A stretch of 64,000 nucleotides of DNA, taken from contig CAKZQF010000031.1 in NCBI GenBank assembly GCA_937139475.1, positions 124,001 through 188,000 of the forward strand, written 5' to 3'. The notes below the pieces were generated by a model. That model was not told the DNA's origin. It was given only the letters and a program-made list of their open reading frames with translations, and made no database searches. Below, piece by piece: positions 18,473 through 27,354 of the stretch (its first letter is position 1; each line of letters begins with the position of its first letter). A program made the translations under genes and the position numbers. The DNA is from an uncultured Gammaproteobacteria bacterium (lineage in GTDB: Bacteria > Pseudomonadota > Gammaproteobacteria > Enterobacterales > Psychrobiaceae).

Positions 18473-19357
18473 CTAAAGTTTGTTTATTGCTCGCCATAAC
18501 TTTTCGTTTTCAGGCGTAGGGATGCCAAGTGCTTTCCCTATATTGACGATGTAGCCGTTAATGAAGTCTATTTCAGTTTCTCTGCCATTTAAAACATCCT
18601 GGTGCATCGAGGAGTAATTCTTTGCCGTATTGTTAATGACGGTATCTACGGTTTCCCGCATTTCCTGATAACTTAAATTAATATTCAGTCGTTCGGTTAG
18701 GTAGCTAATTTCTTTAATAATAGTGTCTAACTGTTGAGTGTATTTAGTATTAGACAGCTCACCATTTCGACACTGATTTATTGCGGTTAATGGATTGATA
18801 GCACAATTGATTGCTAACTTTTTCCACAATGCTGCATTTATGTCCTGTACGTATTCAACAGGCGGTAATGCTGAATTAAGTGCCTTGCAAATTGTTTTTA
18901 CTTGGTCTGTGCCTGCATCGCCATAGCAACCAACCATCGTTTGACCAAGGCCTGTATGCTCGACCCCGGATTGGCTTTTGAGTGCGCCATGACTGGTTGT
19001 TGCTAAAAAGACATGGTGCTGCTCGGCTAACGATAGTTGCTCTACCGTACCTAAACCATTATGCATTAATACGATAGGGCAGCCTTTTAGCTGGTCTAAA
19101 TAAGGGCTAATAGCATCAGCAATTTGATAGGCTTTTGTCATAACCAATACTAGGTCCGGGGAGGAGGGCAATTGGTTATGAAGATAGTTAATAGATTGTG
19201 TTACCTCTTGGCCACTGTGTGTTTGTAACGTCAAAGGCTGTGTCAATAATTGCGGCCTCCGTCCAATAAGCGTGACCTCAAATCCTTTTTGCTTTAGGTG
19301 ATGGGCCCACAATAAGCCAATCGCACCGCTACCGATGATAGCTATATTTTTAATCAT
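18473..19357 (-). CDS. panE: 2-dehydropantoate 2-reductase
   Basis: A 294-residue NADPH-dependent enzyme that reduces ketopantoate to pantoate in pantothenate/CoA biosynthesis. The Rossmann motif IGSGAIGLLWA is at 8-18, the family TKAYQ segment follows about residue 74 (catalytic lysine region), and KLAINCAINPLTAI is the conserved helix-I signature. Length matches E. coli PanE (303 aa). It overlaps the upstream vanZ-like gene by 8 bases, so the two are co-transcribed. As in E. coli, panE is close to and divergent from yajQ. Confidence 0.9.
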   Translation of the reverse strand: MIKNIAIIGSGAIGLLWAHHLKQKGFEVTLIGRRPQLLTQPLTLQTHSGQEVTQSINYLHNQLPSSPDLVLVMTKAYQIADAISPYLDQLKGCPIVLMHNGLGTVEQLSLAEQHHVFLATTSHGALKSQSGVEHTGLGQTMVGCYGDAGTDQVKTICKALNSALPPVEYVQDINAALWKKLAINCAINPLTAINQCRNGELSNTKYTQQLDTIIKEISYLTERLNINLSYQEMRETVDTVINNTAKNYSSMHQDVLNGRETEIDFINGYIVNIGKALGIPTPENEKLWRAINKL

Positions 19358-19727
19358 AGCGTTTGAGCTTTAGCTTGATACTTGAAATTAATGTTAATAA
19401 ATAGAAAAGCAGGAAACCGGCGGCATCAGCAATTACATCGTCAAAACTGCCAGAACGGTAGGGTATGAAATGTTGAATGCATTCTACGATGACACCATAA
19501 CTTAGCAAAATTAACATCTGGGTCCTACGGCGCAGGTTTGTTCCTTTAAACATAAATAATGCGAGGAAAAAGAACACGATGATGTGGCCAATTTTATCAC
19601 TGTTGGGAATATTTTTCGGTAAATCTTGTGGGCTAAAAAACAAGTAGGAAAACACAATGGCGGCGCTAATAAAGTAACCCAAAAAGTGCATTGGATTATT
19701 CCAGAATTTCTTAATTAAAGATTTCAC
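19350..19727 (-). CDS. VanZ-like small membrane protein
   Basis: A 125-residue inner-membrane protein with about four hydrophobic helices and the VanZ-type pattern: NSDKIGHIIVFFFLALF, then GVIVECIQHFIPYRSGSFDDVIADAAG. VanZ relatives are widespread, and their function outside teicoplanin resistance is unclear; there is no reason to infer antibiotic resistance here. It is the first gene of a two-gene unit with panE (8-base overlap). Confidence 0.78.
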   Translation of the reverse strand: MKSLIKKFWNNPMHFLGYFISAAIVFSYLFFSPQDLPKNIPNSDKIGHIIVFFFLALFMFKGTNLRRRTQMLILLSYGVIVECIQHFIPYRSGSFDDVIADAAGFLLFYLLTLISSIKLKLKRYD

Positions 19728-19879
19728 TTAAATTCCTTTAAGGTTGTACGAAACTTAAACAGTGACTATTCTTGATCTTTGTAGAGTATATATCTACATT
19801 GAACAGATGAAACGGCTTCAAATAGTCGTTTACATAACGACAGAATATTAACATATTATTGATATGGCTTTCGAGTTCT

Positions 19880-20302
19880 ATGACTGACAATAGTGATTGT
19901 TATCTGATCAGCACCCAGGACAATGTATTAGCAGTTCGGCTATGCAGCTCTTGGGATCTAGCTACAACACAGCGGTTTTGTTTGGAGACCAATCAAAGCA
20001 TCAGTCTTGTCTTGCCGGAAAAGTGGGGGTTAATTGCAGATGCTTCGCATTGGTGCTTAAAAACGGAACCCGCCTGCGAACTAATCTTTGACCATCATAA
20101 AGCGTGTATTAGAATGGGATTAACCCATCAGGCGATTATATTACCGAGAAGTGCGCTTAAAAGGTGGCGCATTAAAGCGTTTGTTAGTAGTGATTACAGT
20201 ATCAAAACCTTTCTCGCAGAAAATGAGCGAGACGCGATTCATTGGTTACACCGAAAAGGGTTTAATTTTCCTGGCTTTTCAAATGACCTCAGGGTTATTT
20301 AA
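19880..20302 (+). CDS. Small hypothetical protein, possible SpoIIAA/STAS-like fold
   Basis: About 140 residues from the ATG at 19880; a TTG seven codons earlier is possible. I do not recognise a named family with certainty. The order of predicted elements (strand VLAVRLCSSWD, strand WGLIADAS, strand QAIILP, helix, then ERDAIHWLHRKGF) resembles SpoIIAA-like/STAS domains, whose C-terminus often ends in an EALAWL-type helix. It has no signal peptide or membrane span. It lies 84 bases before yajQ on the same strand and may be transcribed with it. No function is claimed. Confidence 0.6.
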   Translation: MTDNSDCYLISTQDNVLAVRLCSSWDLATTQRFCLETNQSISLVLPEKWGLIADASHWCLKTEPACELIFDHHKACIRMGLTHQAIILPRSALKRWRIKAFVSSDYSIKTFLAENERDAIHWLHRKGFNFPGFSNDLRVI

Positions 20303-20386
20303 ACTGATTTATCTGTTCTTTTCGTTAGGCTTATTCCTGCAAAAACTGTTAACATTAATCCAAAATTTTTATTTGGAATAATTGTT

Positions 20387-20872
20387 ATGCCCTCTTTTGA
20401 TGTTGTCTCTGAAATTGAAATTACCGAAGTTCGTAATGCGGTTGAAAACTCCACACGTGAATTAGCGACACGCTTTGACTTTCGAGGTAAGGAAGCGAGT
20501 TTCTCACTTAGTGGTGAAGTGGTAACGTTAAAGGCAGAGGATGATTTTCAGATAAATCAGATGCTAGATATTTTGCGAGCAAATTTAGTGCGTCGCAACG
20601 TAGATACCAAGGCAATGGAAGTTGACGAGAAGCCTATTCATACCGGCAAAACGTTTTCTTCAAATGTGAAGTTTAAGCAGGGCATCGAAGCACTCGTTGC
20701 AAAGAAGTTAGTCAAAGAAATTAAAGCATCGAAGATTAAAGTTCAGGCGGCCATTCAAGGTGAAAAGCTGCGTATTACTGGCAAGAAACGTGACGATCTA
20801 CAAGCAACGATGGCGTTGATCAAAAGTTGCGACATGGAACAGCCATTTCAATTTGAAAACTTCCGGGATTAA
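20387..20872 (+). CDS. yajQ: YajQ family nucleotide-binding protein
   Basis: A 161-residue soluble protein with the unmistakable N-terminus [10 protein letters not shown], followed by [18 protein letters not shown], and a duplicated RRM-like fold. YajQ relatives have been reported to bind cyclic di-GMP in Xanthomonas and to bind nucleotides elsewhere. Two GGDEF proteins lie further along this window, but no direct link can be read from sequence. Length is full. It is followed after 36 bases by the ampG-like gene. Confidence 0.95.
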   Translation: MPSFDVVSEIEITEVRNAVENSTRELATRFDFRGKEASFSLSGEVVTLKAEDDFQINQMLDILRANLVRRNVDTKAMEVDEKPIHTGKTFSSNVKFKQGIEALVAKKLVKEIKASKIKVQAAIQGEKLRITGKKRDDLQATMALIKSCDMEQPFQFENFRD

Positions 20873-20908
20873 GACAAATTGGCCTCCAACGTTTGTAAAG
20901 AGGAAGCG

Positions 20909-22150
20909 ATGACCAAGCTGTCTGTCAAAGAAGCGATCTTTAATCGCCGAATGCTTATTTGTATATTTACTGGCTTTAGTTCGGGCTTGCCATTATTCGT
21001 TTTATATCAATTAGTGCCAGGCTGGTTGCGCTCTGAGGGCGTTAGTCTAGCTGAAATAGGCCTTTTTTCTCTGATTGGTATTCCGTATGTATGGAAGTTT
21101 ATGTGGTCACCATTGCTTGACCGTTTTGAACTGCCATTTTTAGGTCGTCGTCGTGGGTGGATGATTTTAACCCAGATCACCCTATTTGGTAGTATTGCGA
21201 TGTTTGGCTTTGTTGATCCGGTTATGTCTATCTGGTCGGTCGCATACCTTGCGGCAGCAGTTGCTTTTTTCAGTGCCAGTCAAGATATTGTGATTGATGC
21301 CTACCGACGGGAGCTTCTGTCCGATCAAGAGCTTGGGCTAGGAAACTCGCTCAATGTTCAAGCTTATCGTATTGCTGGACTTGTACCTGGTTCATTGGCA
21401 TTTATTTTAGCCGATCATATGCCTTGGCGAAGTGTATTTTTGATTGTTGCAGCATTTATGCTTATTGGTATTATCGTTACTTTATGTATCAATGAAGCGC
21501 GCATTGAAAAAAATGCCCCCAAAACCATTAGAGATGCTGTAGTCCTTCCTTTTCAAGACTTTATCAATCGTAGGGGCCTACGAAGTGCTTTAGAGATCTT
21601 AGCATTTCTATTTCTATATAAGTTAGGTGATAGCATGGCTACTGCTTTGCAAACGCCGTTCTTTATCGATATGGGCTTTACCAAAACAGAAATAGGTGTT
21701 GTGGCAAAAACATCAGGTTTGGTCGCGATGATGATTGGCTTGGCTGTTGGCGGCATCGTCATGCTCAAACTGAGTATTAATCGCGCGCTGTGGCTCTTTG
21801 GTTTTGTACAAATTGTTAGTATTCTTGGCTTTGCTGCACTGGCCGAAATTGGCAACAATGTTTATGCGTTAGCCTTTGCAATGGGATTTGAATATTTAGG
21901 GGTGGGCCTAGGCACAGCAGCGTTTGTAGCTTTTATAGCGCAGCAAACGAATCCTACTTTTGCAGCAACACAATTTGCGTTATTTAGTGCGTTGACTGCA
22001 TTGCCAAGAACCTTTGCTAATTCTACCACCGGCTTTATTGTTGAGTACGTTGGTTGGACTGGGTTCTATTTCCTGTGTATCGGTTTGGCGATACCCGGCA
22101 TGTTAATGCTACTGCGTATTGCACCCTGGAATGAAAAAGCGAGTGATTAA
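20909..22150 (+). CDS. ampG: AmpG-like muropeptide MFS permease
   Basis: A 413-residue inner-membrane permease of the AmpG family, which imports anhydro-muropeptides for peptidoglycan recycling and thereby influences ampC induction in some bacteria. FTGFSSGLPLFVLYQLVPGWL, SQDIVIDAYRRELL and LYKLGDSMATALQTPFF are family hallmarks. I start it at the ATG at 20909, which has AGAGGA 8 bases upstream; an in-frame TTG at 20879 lacks an RBS. yajG lies close by in opposite orientation, recalling the E. coli ampG-yajG neighbourhood. Confidence 0.9.
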   Translation: MTKLSVKEAIFNRRMLICIFTGFSSGLPLFVLYQLVPGWLRSEGVSLAEIGLFSLIGIPYVWKFMWSPLLDRFELPFLGRRRGWMILTQITLFGSIAMFGFVDPVMSIWSVAYLAAAVAFFSASQDIVIDAYRRELLSDQELGLGNSLNVQAYRIAGLVPGSLAFILADHMPWRSVFLIVAAFMLIGIIVTLCINEARIEKNAPKTIRDAVVLPFQDFINRRGLRSALEILAFLFLYKLGDSMATALQTPFFIDMGFTKTEIGVVAKTSGLVAMMIGLAVGGIVMLKLSINRALWLFGFVQIVSILGFAALAEIGNNVYALAFAMGFEYLGVGLGTAAFVAFIAQQTNPTFAATQFALFSALTALPRTFANSTTGFIVEYVGWTGFYFLCIGLAIPGMLMLLRIAPWNEKASD

Positions 22151-22161
22151 ACACTCGCTTT
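22139..22161 (+). terminator. Hairpin overlapping the ampG stop codon
   Basis: GCGAGTG, loop ATTAAA (containing the stop codon), CACTCGC, then only three T. It is a possible terminator with a weak U tract. Confidence 0.5.
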
Positions 22162-22190
22162 GAAATTGCCTGTCGCTTTAGGGCCTGTTG

Positions 22191-22544
22191 CTATGGTCTA
22201 AAACCAACACAATTTGCGGGGGGCGTATTGCGCTTCATTTCCAGATAGAGGCAGCACTCATTTAGCTCTGCGCGTATATGTTGATCGGTTCCTAACATGT
22301 CTTCGTCAATAGATTGTATGACATAAAAGGCATGCCAAAAAACTCGTTCATAAGATGAAATATCTTCCGTATCATCGCTGTCTAATCGTCCCCACTCCTC
22401 GAGAATATCCCAGGTAAATAACTGGATCTCATTATAGGGAACAGAGTTAGCGAGTACTTGATTAATAAAATACACAAACTGACGTGCTTTTTGTTTTATA
22501 AAGGCCTCAGGGGTCACTATATAGATACTCAAAATATGTCTCAC
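22191..22544 (-). CDS. Hypothetical protein
   Basis: A 117-residue acidic soluble protein that I do not recognise. It opens at GTG, 13 bases after the cyclophilin gene on the same strand, so it is the last gene of the rlmG-yajG-ppi group. It is rich in Asp, Glu and aromatic residues, with a central ILEEWGRLDSDDTEDISSYERVF-like stretch (about 47-70) and two adjacent cysteines (CCLYLE) near residue 97. No signal peptide or membrane helix is seen. Confidence 0.6.
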   Translation of the reverse strand: MRHILSIYIVTPEAFIKQKARQFVYFINQVLANSVPYNEIQLFTWDILEEWGRLDSDDTEDISSYERVFWHAFYVIQSIDEDMLGTDQHIRAELNECCLYLEMKRNTPPANCVGFRP

Positions 22545-22557
22545 TGTGTCGCTTAAA

Positions 22558-23154
22558 TCACTCTGGCAGTATGATCGCTTGTTTTAAATATATTTTCGTC
22601 AACGGAACATCCTGCCAGCCATTAGATGAGTCGTACCCCGTCGGGGTTTCCATTATTTTAGTTAAAATATCCATGCCCTCGATGACTTCACCAAATACAG
22701 TATAGCCCCATCTACTAGAATTTGGATTTAAATTCGCATTTCCTTCCGCTTTAACATTAAAGTAAAACTGACGAGAAGCTGTGTGTGGTTCCATTTCTCG
22801 CGCCATTGCGATAGTACCGTAGTCATTGCTTAATCCATTGCCAGATTCGTTAACAATACGATTTTTATCGCTTTTTTGTTTCATGTCATCTGTAACGCCA
22901 CCACCTTGAATGACGAAATTCTTTATCACGCGATGGAAAATTGTATTGTCATACTCTTTATTTTTCGTTAACCATAAAAAGTTACTCACCGTGATTGGGG
23001 CGCGCCTGCGATCAAGCTCTACAGTAATTGAGCCATAAGTTGTTATCAATTGGACCTTGGGGTAAGAATTTCCCGGCTGAATATCAAAGCCATTTAACTT
23101 CGCTGATGCATTTAAAGAGCAAATTAGGGTGATTAGAAATAAAGCAATTCTCAT
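22558..23154 (-). CDS. Periplasmic peptidyl-prolyl cis-trans isomerase (cyclophilin)
   Basis: A 198-residue cyclophilin with a Sec signal peptide (MRIALFLITLI, cut near NASA-K), so a periplasmic PpiA-type folding helper. The FHRVIKNFVIQGG motif carries the catalytic Arg; the later ASRQFYFNVK and GYTVFGEV motifs complete the active site. I prefer the ATG at 23154, preceded by GAGA at proper distance, over an ATG four codons earlier. It lies downstream of yajG in a minus-strand operon. The cyclophilin core (about 36-195) is full length. Confidence 0.9.
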   Translation of the reverse strand: MRIALFLITLICSLNASAKLNGFDIQPGNSYPKVQLITTYGSITVELDRRRAPITVSNFLWLTKNKEYDNTIFHRVIKNFVIQGGGVTDDMKQKSDKNRIVNESGNGLSNDYGTIAMAREMEPHTASRQFYFNVKAEGNANLNPNSSRWGYTVFGEVIEGMDILTKIMETPTGYDSSNGWQDVPLTKIYLKQAIILPE

Positions 23155-23181
23155 GATATCTCTCATTTTATTAAGTTAATA

Positions 23182-23733
23182 TTATTTTGCTAATGCATCG
23201 TTTAGTTCAGCATCTTGCACAATATCATCTAACATCTGACCAAGCAGCAAGTTAAAGTCGCGTTCTAGTACGGCGAGATCTGCGGTTAACGGACCGTAAC
23301 TATTACCGTTACGTTTAAAGTTCTTAGTTAACGTGTTGTTATCATTGGTAATAATGATTTGTAATTGAATTCGGCTATTACTTTCATATTTCAATGAGTG
23401 CTGATCTACAGTGATTAGCATCTCTTTAATATTAAGCTGGTAACTTGCTCCATGGAAGGTGGCTTTGTGGGCATTTAGCCGTTTGATTAAATCATTCTTG
23501 AGCACCTGCTTGATATTTTGATTGCTGGCGAGGACTTTTATCGGATCGCCCTTTTTATGTATTTGGATCAGATGCTGCGCAGCACGCAAATCTTCAATGG
23601 TTAGCGGATAAAATGTATTGTTATTGGCTGAGGTCTCATTTATTTGCTGGCTGGGAGCCAATACGAATTGTGATGGTGTTTGCGAGCACCCTGAAAGTAA
23701 AAGTAGTAGTATTGTCCAGATTAAATATTTCAT
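23182..23733 (-). CDS. yajG: YajG family lipoprotein
   Basis: A 183-residue lipoprotein: signal peptide and lipobox LLSGC (Cys16). The body, with alternating strands and helices from about residue 25, including LRAAQHLIQI, LKNDLIKRLN and LAVLERDFNLLLGQML, follows the YajG family layout. Function is unknown. It sits 8 bases after rlmG and 27 before the cyclophilin gene, suggesting one operon, and near an ampG-like gene as in enterobacteria. Confidence 0.8.
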   Translation of the reverse strand: MKYLIWTILLLLLSGCSQTPSQFVLAPSQQINETSANNNTFYPLTIEDLRAAQHLIQIHKKGDPIKVLASNQNIKQVLKNDLIKRLNAHKATFHGASYQLNIKEMLITVDQHSLKYESNSRIQLQIIITNDNNTLTKNFKRNGNSYGPLTADLAVLERDFNLLLGQMLDDIVQDAELNDALAK

Positions 23734-23741
23734 ATGACGGC

Positions 23742-24878
23742 CTATTTAGTTGCTTCTAGAATAACGAACTTTTGATTAGACGCAATGGTAGTGCAGTTGT
23801 CAAAAATTCTCTGTAACTTGATATGGTAACCTAGGTGCCGATTACCCACGATACGCAATTTGCCACCATGTTTTAATGTGCGGTAAGCGTCATTAAACAT
23901 TTGCCATGCGATATGATCGGTGACGGTAGATAGTTGGTGAAACGGTGGATTACACACTATCAAATCAGCTTGGTCATAATCGTAATCACTTAAGCAATCG
24001 TGCCAATCAAATTCACATTCGCTTTGTGCTGGAAGATTGCGTTCGGCATTTAACTTAGCACTGGCTATTGCCATAAAAGATTCATCGGTAAAACGAACCG
24101 TCGCGTTGGGGTTTTTAGCTGCAACGCTTAGCCCTAAAACGCCATTGCCGCAACCTAAATCAATCGCATAACCATCGCCCAAATCATCAGGTATATTATC
24201 CATCATTAACTGTGCGCCAATATCTAGCTTATTATTGGCAAATACCCCTGCATAATTTGAGATGGAAAAATTATGGCGCTGTAATGGCCATTCCAGAATC
24301 GTTGGTTTGAAGCCTTGCGCTTGCTCGGCAGATAAATTATCTGGTGTAGCAAAGATAAGCCGCGATTTCTTTTTGGCTAATGATGTTTTAGTGCTACCAA
24401 TATACTTTTCAAACAGGGCTAAACCCGAACTATGGACATCTCTGGTTTTAGCAAATCCGATAATGGTTGCATTTGGCTGGATGCTTTGGGCTATCATTTC
24501 TAGCTGTTGAGCAAGCATCGCACTACTTTTGGGTAACTTGAGTAATACCACGTCAATATCAGTGCTTGGCAAGGTCAAACTATCGAGATAGGTAATATTT
24601 GGTGTGAGTTGATTGTCTAGCAAGTTTTGCTTTACTGCACAGCGGCTGATGTATGAGTCAGACTGCCAAAATAAATTAAAATCGGCTAATGCGCAGGCTA
24701 ATGTGCCAAATGAATCGTTGACAATCAGAATGTTGCTGTTGCTATCAAGGTTTAGTGAGGCAATATGCTGCAATACGTATTCATCACTGCTGTCCCACGC
24801 TTGGAGATTTTTATCGTTAGAGATAGGGAAACGATTTAGCAGTAATTCGTGTTCGTTGATTGTAAATAAAGTATTCAT
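23742..24878 (-). CDS. rlmG: 23S rRNA (guanine-1835-N2)-methyltransferase
   Basis: A 378-residue class I SAM-dependent methyltransferase, the same length as E. coli RlmG. It has the two-domain layout of RlmG/RsmC: a degenerate N-terminal domain and a catalytic C-terminal domain with the SAM motif AIDLGCGNGVLGL (about 238-250) and the N6/N2-amino methylase motif NPPFH (about 309-313). The AWDSSDEYVL segment near residue 27 matches RlmG (RYPL-AWDAADEY type), favouring RlmG over RsmC. First gene of the rlmG-yajG-ppi group. Confidence 0.85.
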   Translation of the reverse strand: MNTLFTINEHELLLNRFPISNDKNLQAWDSSDEYVLQHIASLNLDSNSNILIVNDSFGTLACALADFNLFWQSDSYISRCAVKQNLLDNQLTPNITYLDSLTLPSTDIDVVLLKLPKSSAMLAQQLEMIAQSIQPNATIIGFAKTRDVHSSGLALFEKYIGSTKTSLAKKKSRLIFATPDNLSAEQAQGFKPTILEWPLQRHNFSISNYAGVFANNKLDIGAQLMMDNIPDDLGDGYAIDLGCGNGVLGLSVAAKNPNATVRFTDESFMAIASAKLNAERNLPAQSECEFDWHDCLSDYDYDQADLIVCNPPFHQLSTVTDHIAWQMFNDAYRTLKHGGKLRIVGNRHLGYHIKLQRIFDNCTTIASNQKFVILEATK

Positions 24879-24970
24879 GGCTTATACGCTTAGATAAAAT
24901 AGTGCGCTATTGTCGCAAATTAATCATAAGGCTTCAGTAAGTTTTGGTTAAATTTACAATTTTTGCGAAG

Positions 24971-24996
24971 TCCCCGAAGAATTCTTTATCGGGGGA
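24971..24996. other. Short hairpin upstream of the receptor-like gene
   Basis: TCCCCGA and TCGGGGGA form a 6-7 bp GC-rich stem around an 11-base loop that itself contains AAGAATTCTT. It lies midway in the 294-base gap between divergent rlmG and the outer-membrane gene at 25173. Its role is unknown; nothing else stands out in this gap. Confidence 0.4.
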
Positions 24997-25172
24997 GTAA
25001 ACTCAACTCAGCAAATTGTAATCTCATGTTTGCGCTTTTTATCGTTAAATTAGTTATTTAGTGCTGTTTTTTTGAAACTTTGCAGCGGTTGTTATCAAAT
25101 CTAAGCTAGTTTATTGATTTAATACCGTTTTCGTGATTAAATTTTTCTATAATTAAATTCTGGAAAACCTCC

Positions 25173-27302
25173 ATGTATAACGGACTATCGACCAAGCAAT
25201 CCCCTCTTTATCTTGCTATCACTCTTGCCTTGTTCACTAGCGCAGGTGCGAACGCGTTTGGCACTAAGGGACCTGAGGTTATTCGTAGTATTTCTTTAGT
25301 CAAAAAGCCTACCCAGCAAACACCATTAGAAAAAACACCTAAAGTTGAAGAAATTATTAATGCTCTGCAACAGAAAGCTGGTGATCTTTTTAATAATAAA
25401 ATAGCACGTGAGCTTAATAAATATGCTGGGCTTTTCGCAACGGATACTATCGTTAATGGGCAAACGCCAAATTTGACAAACAACTCAGCCCCTTTCCAAT
25501 CGGCGGCGCAAGCTCAAGGGAATGGGCACAGTTTGCGACCACTGCCCTATTTGGATCGTTCATTGCTTTCTTTTTCTGGCTTAACCCATAAATCTTTAAG
25601 CGCAATTAAGCAGCTAGATATTACTCAGCTTCCTACTGGGCTAGTGGGAGGGGTAGCGACGCAACCAAGCGTGATTGAAAAAACAAAACAATTAAAAGTT
25701 GGTGTGGGTAGTGATAGCCATGGTGAGATTGATTTTGATTATGGCCACCAAAAAGGCCAATGGGGTCATTTATTCCAGCTTTCTCATCAACAAGTCGATA
25801 GTTATCGTAACGCAAAAGTATCGACACCAAATGGTATGAAGTCCAGTGAGGTCTTTATTAAAGTGGCGGAGCAGGGGAGTGCATTACGCACGGCTAACCA
25901 GCAGCTTACTGAGTTCTCAATGCGTTATCGGGAATATGACAATGATGAAAGCCGCATGGGAGTATCACTTAAGGACGCTGAGCGTGATCCAACGCGTCGC
26001 TACAGTGCAACCGCGTTAGATAATGAGAAAACAGAGCAGTTGAGCTTTGAGTTGAATCACGATGTTGAACTGGTTTCCGGTGAAGTTATTAGCACGCTAG
26101 CCTATTATGATGATGGCGAGGCGAGCTTTTATCAGACCACTGAAGTTGATGGCCTTGAAGGCGAGAACGCGGCGACTTTCTTAAGCAATTTCGAAGATAG
26201 CCCTACTGGAACGGCCCAGGTAACAAAGGATTCGTTAACCCGTGACTATGCAAGTGGCGGCCTCAAAGTCAGTGTTAATGATAGCTTCGGTGCTCACTTC
26301 GCGTCCCTTGGCGCAAATTATCATAAAGAAACCGTCAACGATAACCACTTTAGCGATGTTTATCAGCTTGGCAACGATTTAGCGCTGCAACTAAGTAGCG
26401 CCGCGATTAATACTGCCAAAGCAAAAACATCGCTAACAGCAAAGTCGCTATTTGTTACAGACCATTGGCACAATGGTGCGCTTAGCATTGATGTTGCCGT
26501 TAAACATGAAAAAATAGAACGAAAGTACGAAGTCATCGGTAGCGGTGAAGCGGTTAGCGAAAGCTCACACACATTAGGTCATGCCAAGGTTAACTATCAA
26601 CTAAGTGATTCGTTAGGCTTGTTTATCAGTGGGCAGGAAGGGCTTTTACCAAGCACTAATTGGCTGACTCCTTCACTACCACAAACATCGCAGAATGTGC
26701 GTGGTGGTCTTGCTTACCAAAACGTTGCAACGTCTTTTTCTGTGGTCGCCTTTAATAATGATTTTTATAACGTATTTGCCCGCTGCTATAGTATTGATCA
26801 ATGCGCCAATGTTGAAGATGAACGAAATGATATCAATGTACGTGGTGTTGAGTTTACTGCCAACTACACAGTTGAGCTTGATGGCGCGTCGATACCATTA
26901 TCATTTGCTTATACCTATCGCGATCACGAATATACTAGTGAGCTTGATGAAGCGAACGCCAATACCCAGGCACAAGCTGGCGACGAACTAGCCTTCTTGC
27001 CAAAAAATCAGGCGTTTGCCCAGGTAGGCTATCAAAGCGGTCAATGGAATCTAGCGATGAGAGCCTCTTATCGCTCTGCGCAGCGTCGTTATGCTGGCAT
27101 TGGCAGTTTACCTGACGCTGAAAGCATTAAGGCGCTGACGTTAATTGATTTATCAGCGAGCTATAAAATTGATAAAAAACAACAGTTATTCGCGACCTTA
27201 AATAACGTAACGGATAAAAATTATATCGAGTCAGCTCATAATGGTACTAATTTGGTTGGTCAGGAACGCTCATTATTGATTGGCTACCGTGTTAATTTTT
27301 AA
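25173..27302 (+). CDS. TonB-receptor-like outer-membrane barrel with divergent plug
   Basis: A 709-residue protein with signal peptide (about 1-28, ending ANA). The C-terminal 530 residues alternate amphipathic strands and acidic loops, and the end (LFATLNNVTDKNYIESA, then LLIGYRVNF) is typical of TonB-dependent receptors. The N-terminal part lacks a clear TonB box and lacks the usual plug landmarks (PGV..., IRG..., DGV...). Only the segment around residues 127-168 (LDRSLLSF through LPTGLVGGVATQPS) weakly echoes the last plug part (RIEVLRGPAS..., GGVINI). Two cysteines (CYSIDQC) lie in an extracellular loop near residue 535. RBS GGAAAA. It is monocistronic and ends at an intrinsic terminator. 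Substrate unknown. Confidence 0.75.
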   Translation: MYNGLSTKQSPLYLAITLALFTSAGANAFGTKGPEVIRSISLVKKPTQQTPLEKTPKVEEIINALQQKAGDLFNNKIARELNKYAGLFATDTIVNGQTPNLTNNSAPFQSAAQAQGNGHSLRPLPYLDRSLLSFSGLTHKSLSAIKQLDITQLPTGLVGGVATQPSVIEKTKQLKVGVGSDSHGEIDFDYGHQKGQWGHLFQLSHQQVDSYRNAKVSTPNGMKSSEVFIKVAEQGSALRTANQQLTEFSMRYREYDNDESRMGVSLKDAERDPTRRYSATALDNEKTEQLSFELNHDVELVSGEVISTLAYYDDGEASFYQTTEVDGLEGENAATFLSNFEDSPTGTAQVTKDSLTRDYASGGLKVSVNDSFGAHFASLGANYHKETVNDNHFSDVYQLGNDLALQLSSAAINTAKAKTSLTAKSLFVTDHWHNGALSIDVAVKHEKIERKYEVIGSGEAVSESSHTLGHAKVNYQLSDSLGLFISGQEGLLPSTNWLTPSLPQTSQNVRGGLAYQNVATSFSVVAFNNDFYNVFARCYSIDQCANVEDERNDINVRGVEFTANYTVELDGASIPLSFAYTYRDHEYTSELDEANANTQAQAGDELAFLPKNQAFAQVGYQSGQWNLAMRASYRSAQRRYAGIGSLPDAESIKALTLIDLSASYKIDKKQQLFATLNNVTDKNYIESAHNGTNLVGQERSLLIGYRVNF

Positions 27303-27332
27303 CCTACTTTTTATCAGTATTGCTTGAAAAGT

Positions 27333-27354
27333 GCCCGTTTTTACGGGCCTTTTT
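27333..27354 (+). terminator. Intrinsic terminator
   Basis: GCCCGT, TTTT loop, ACGGGC, then C and five T. It lies 30 bases after the receptor-like gene. Confidence 0.88.

Noticed and set aside
19350-19727. Glycopeptide resistance determinant (VanZ)
   Set aside because: It is a generic VanZ-fold membrane protein in a Gram-negative housekeeping context, with no other van genes.
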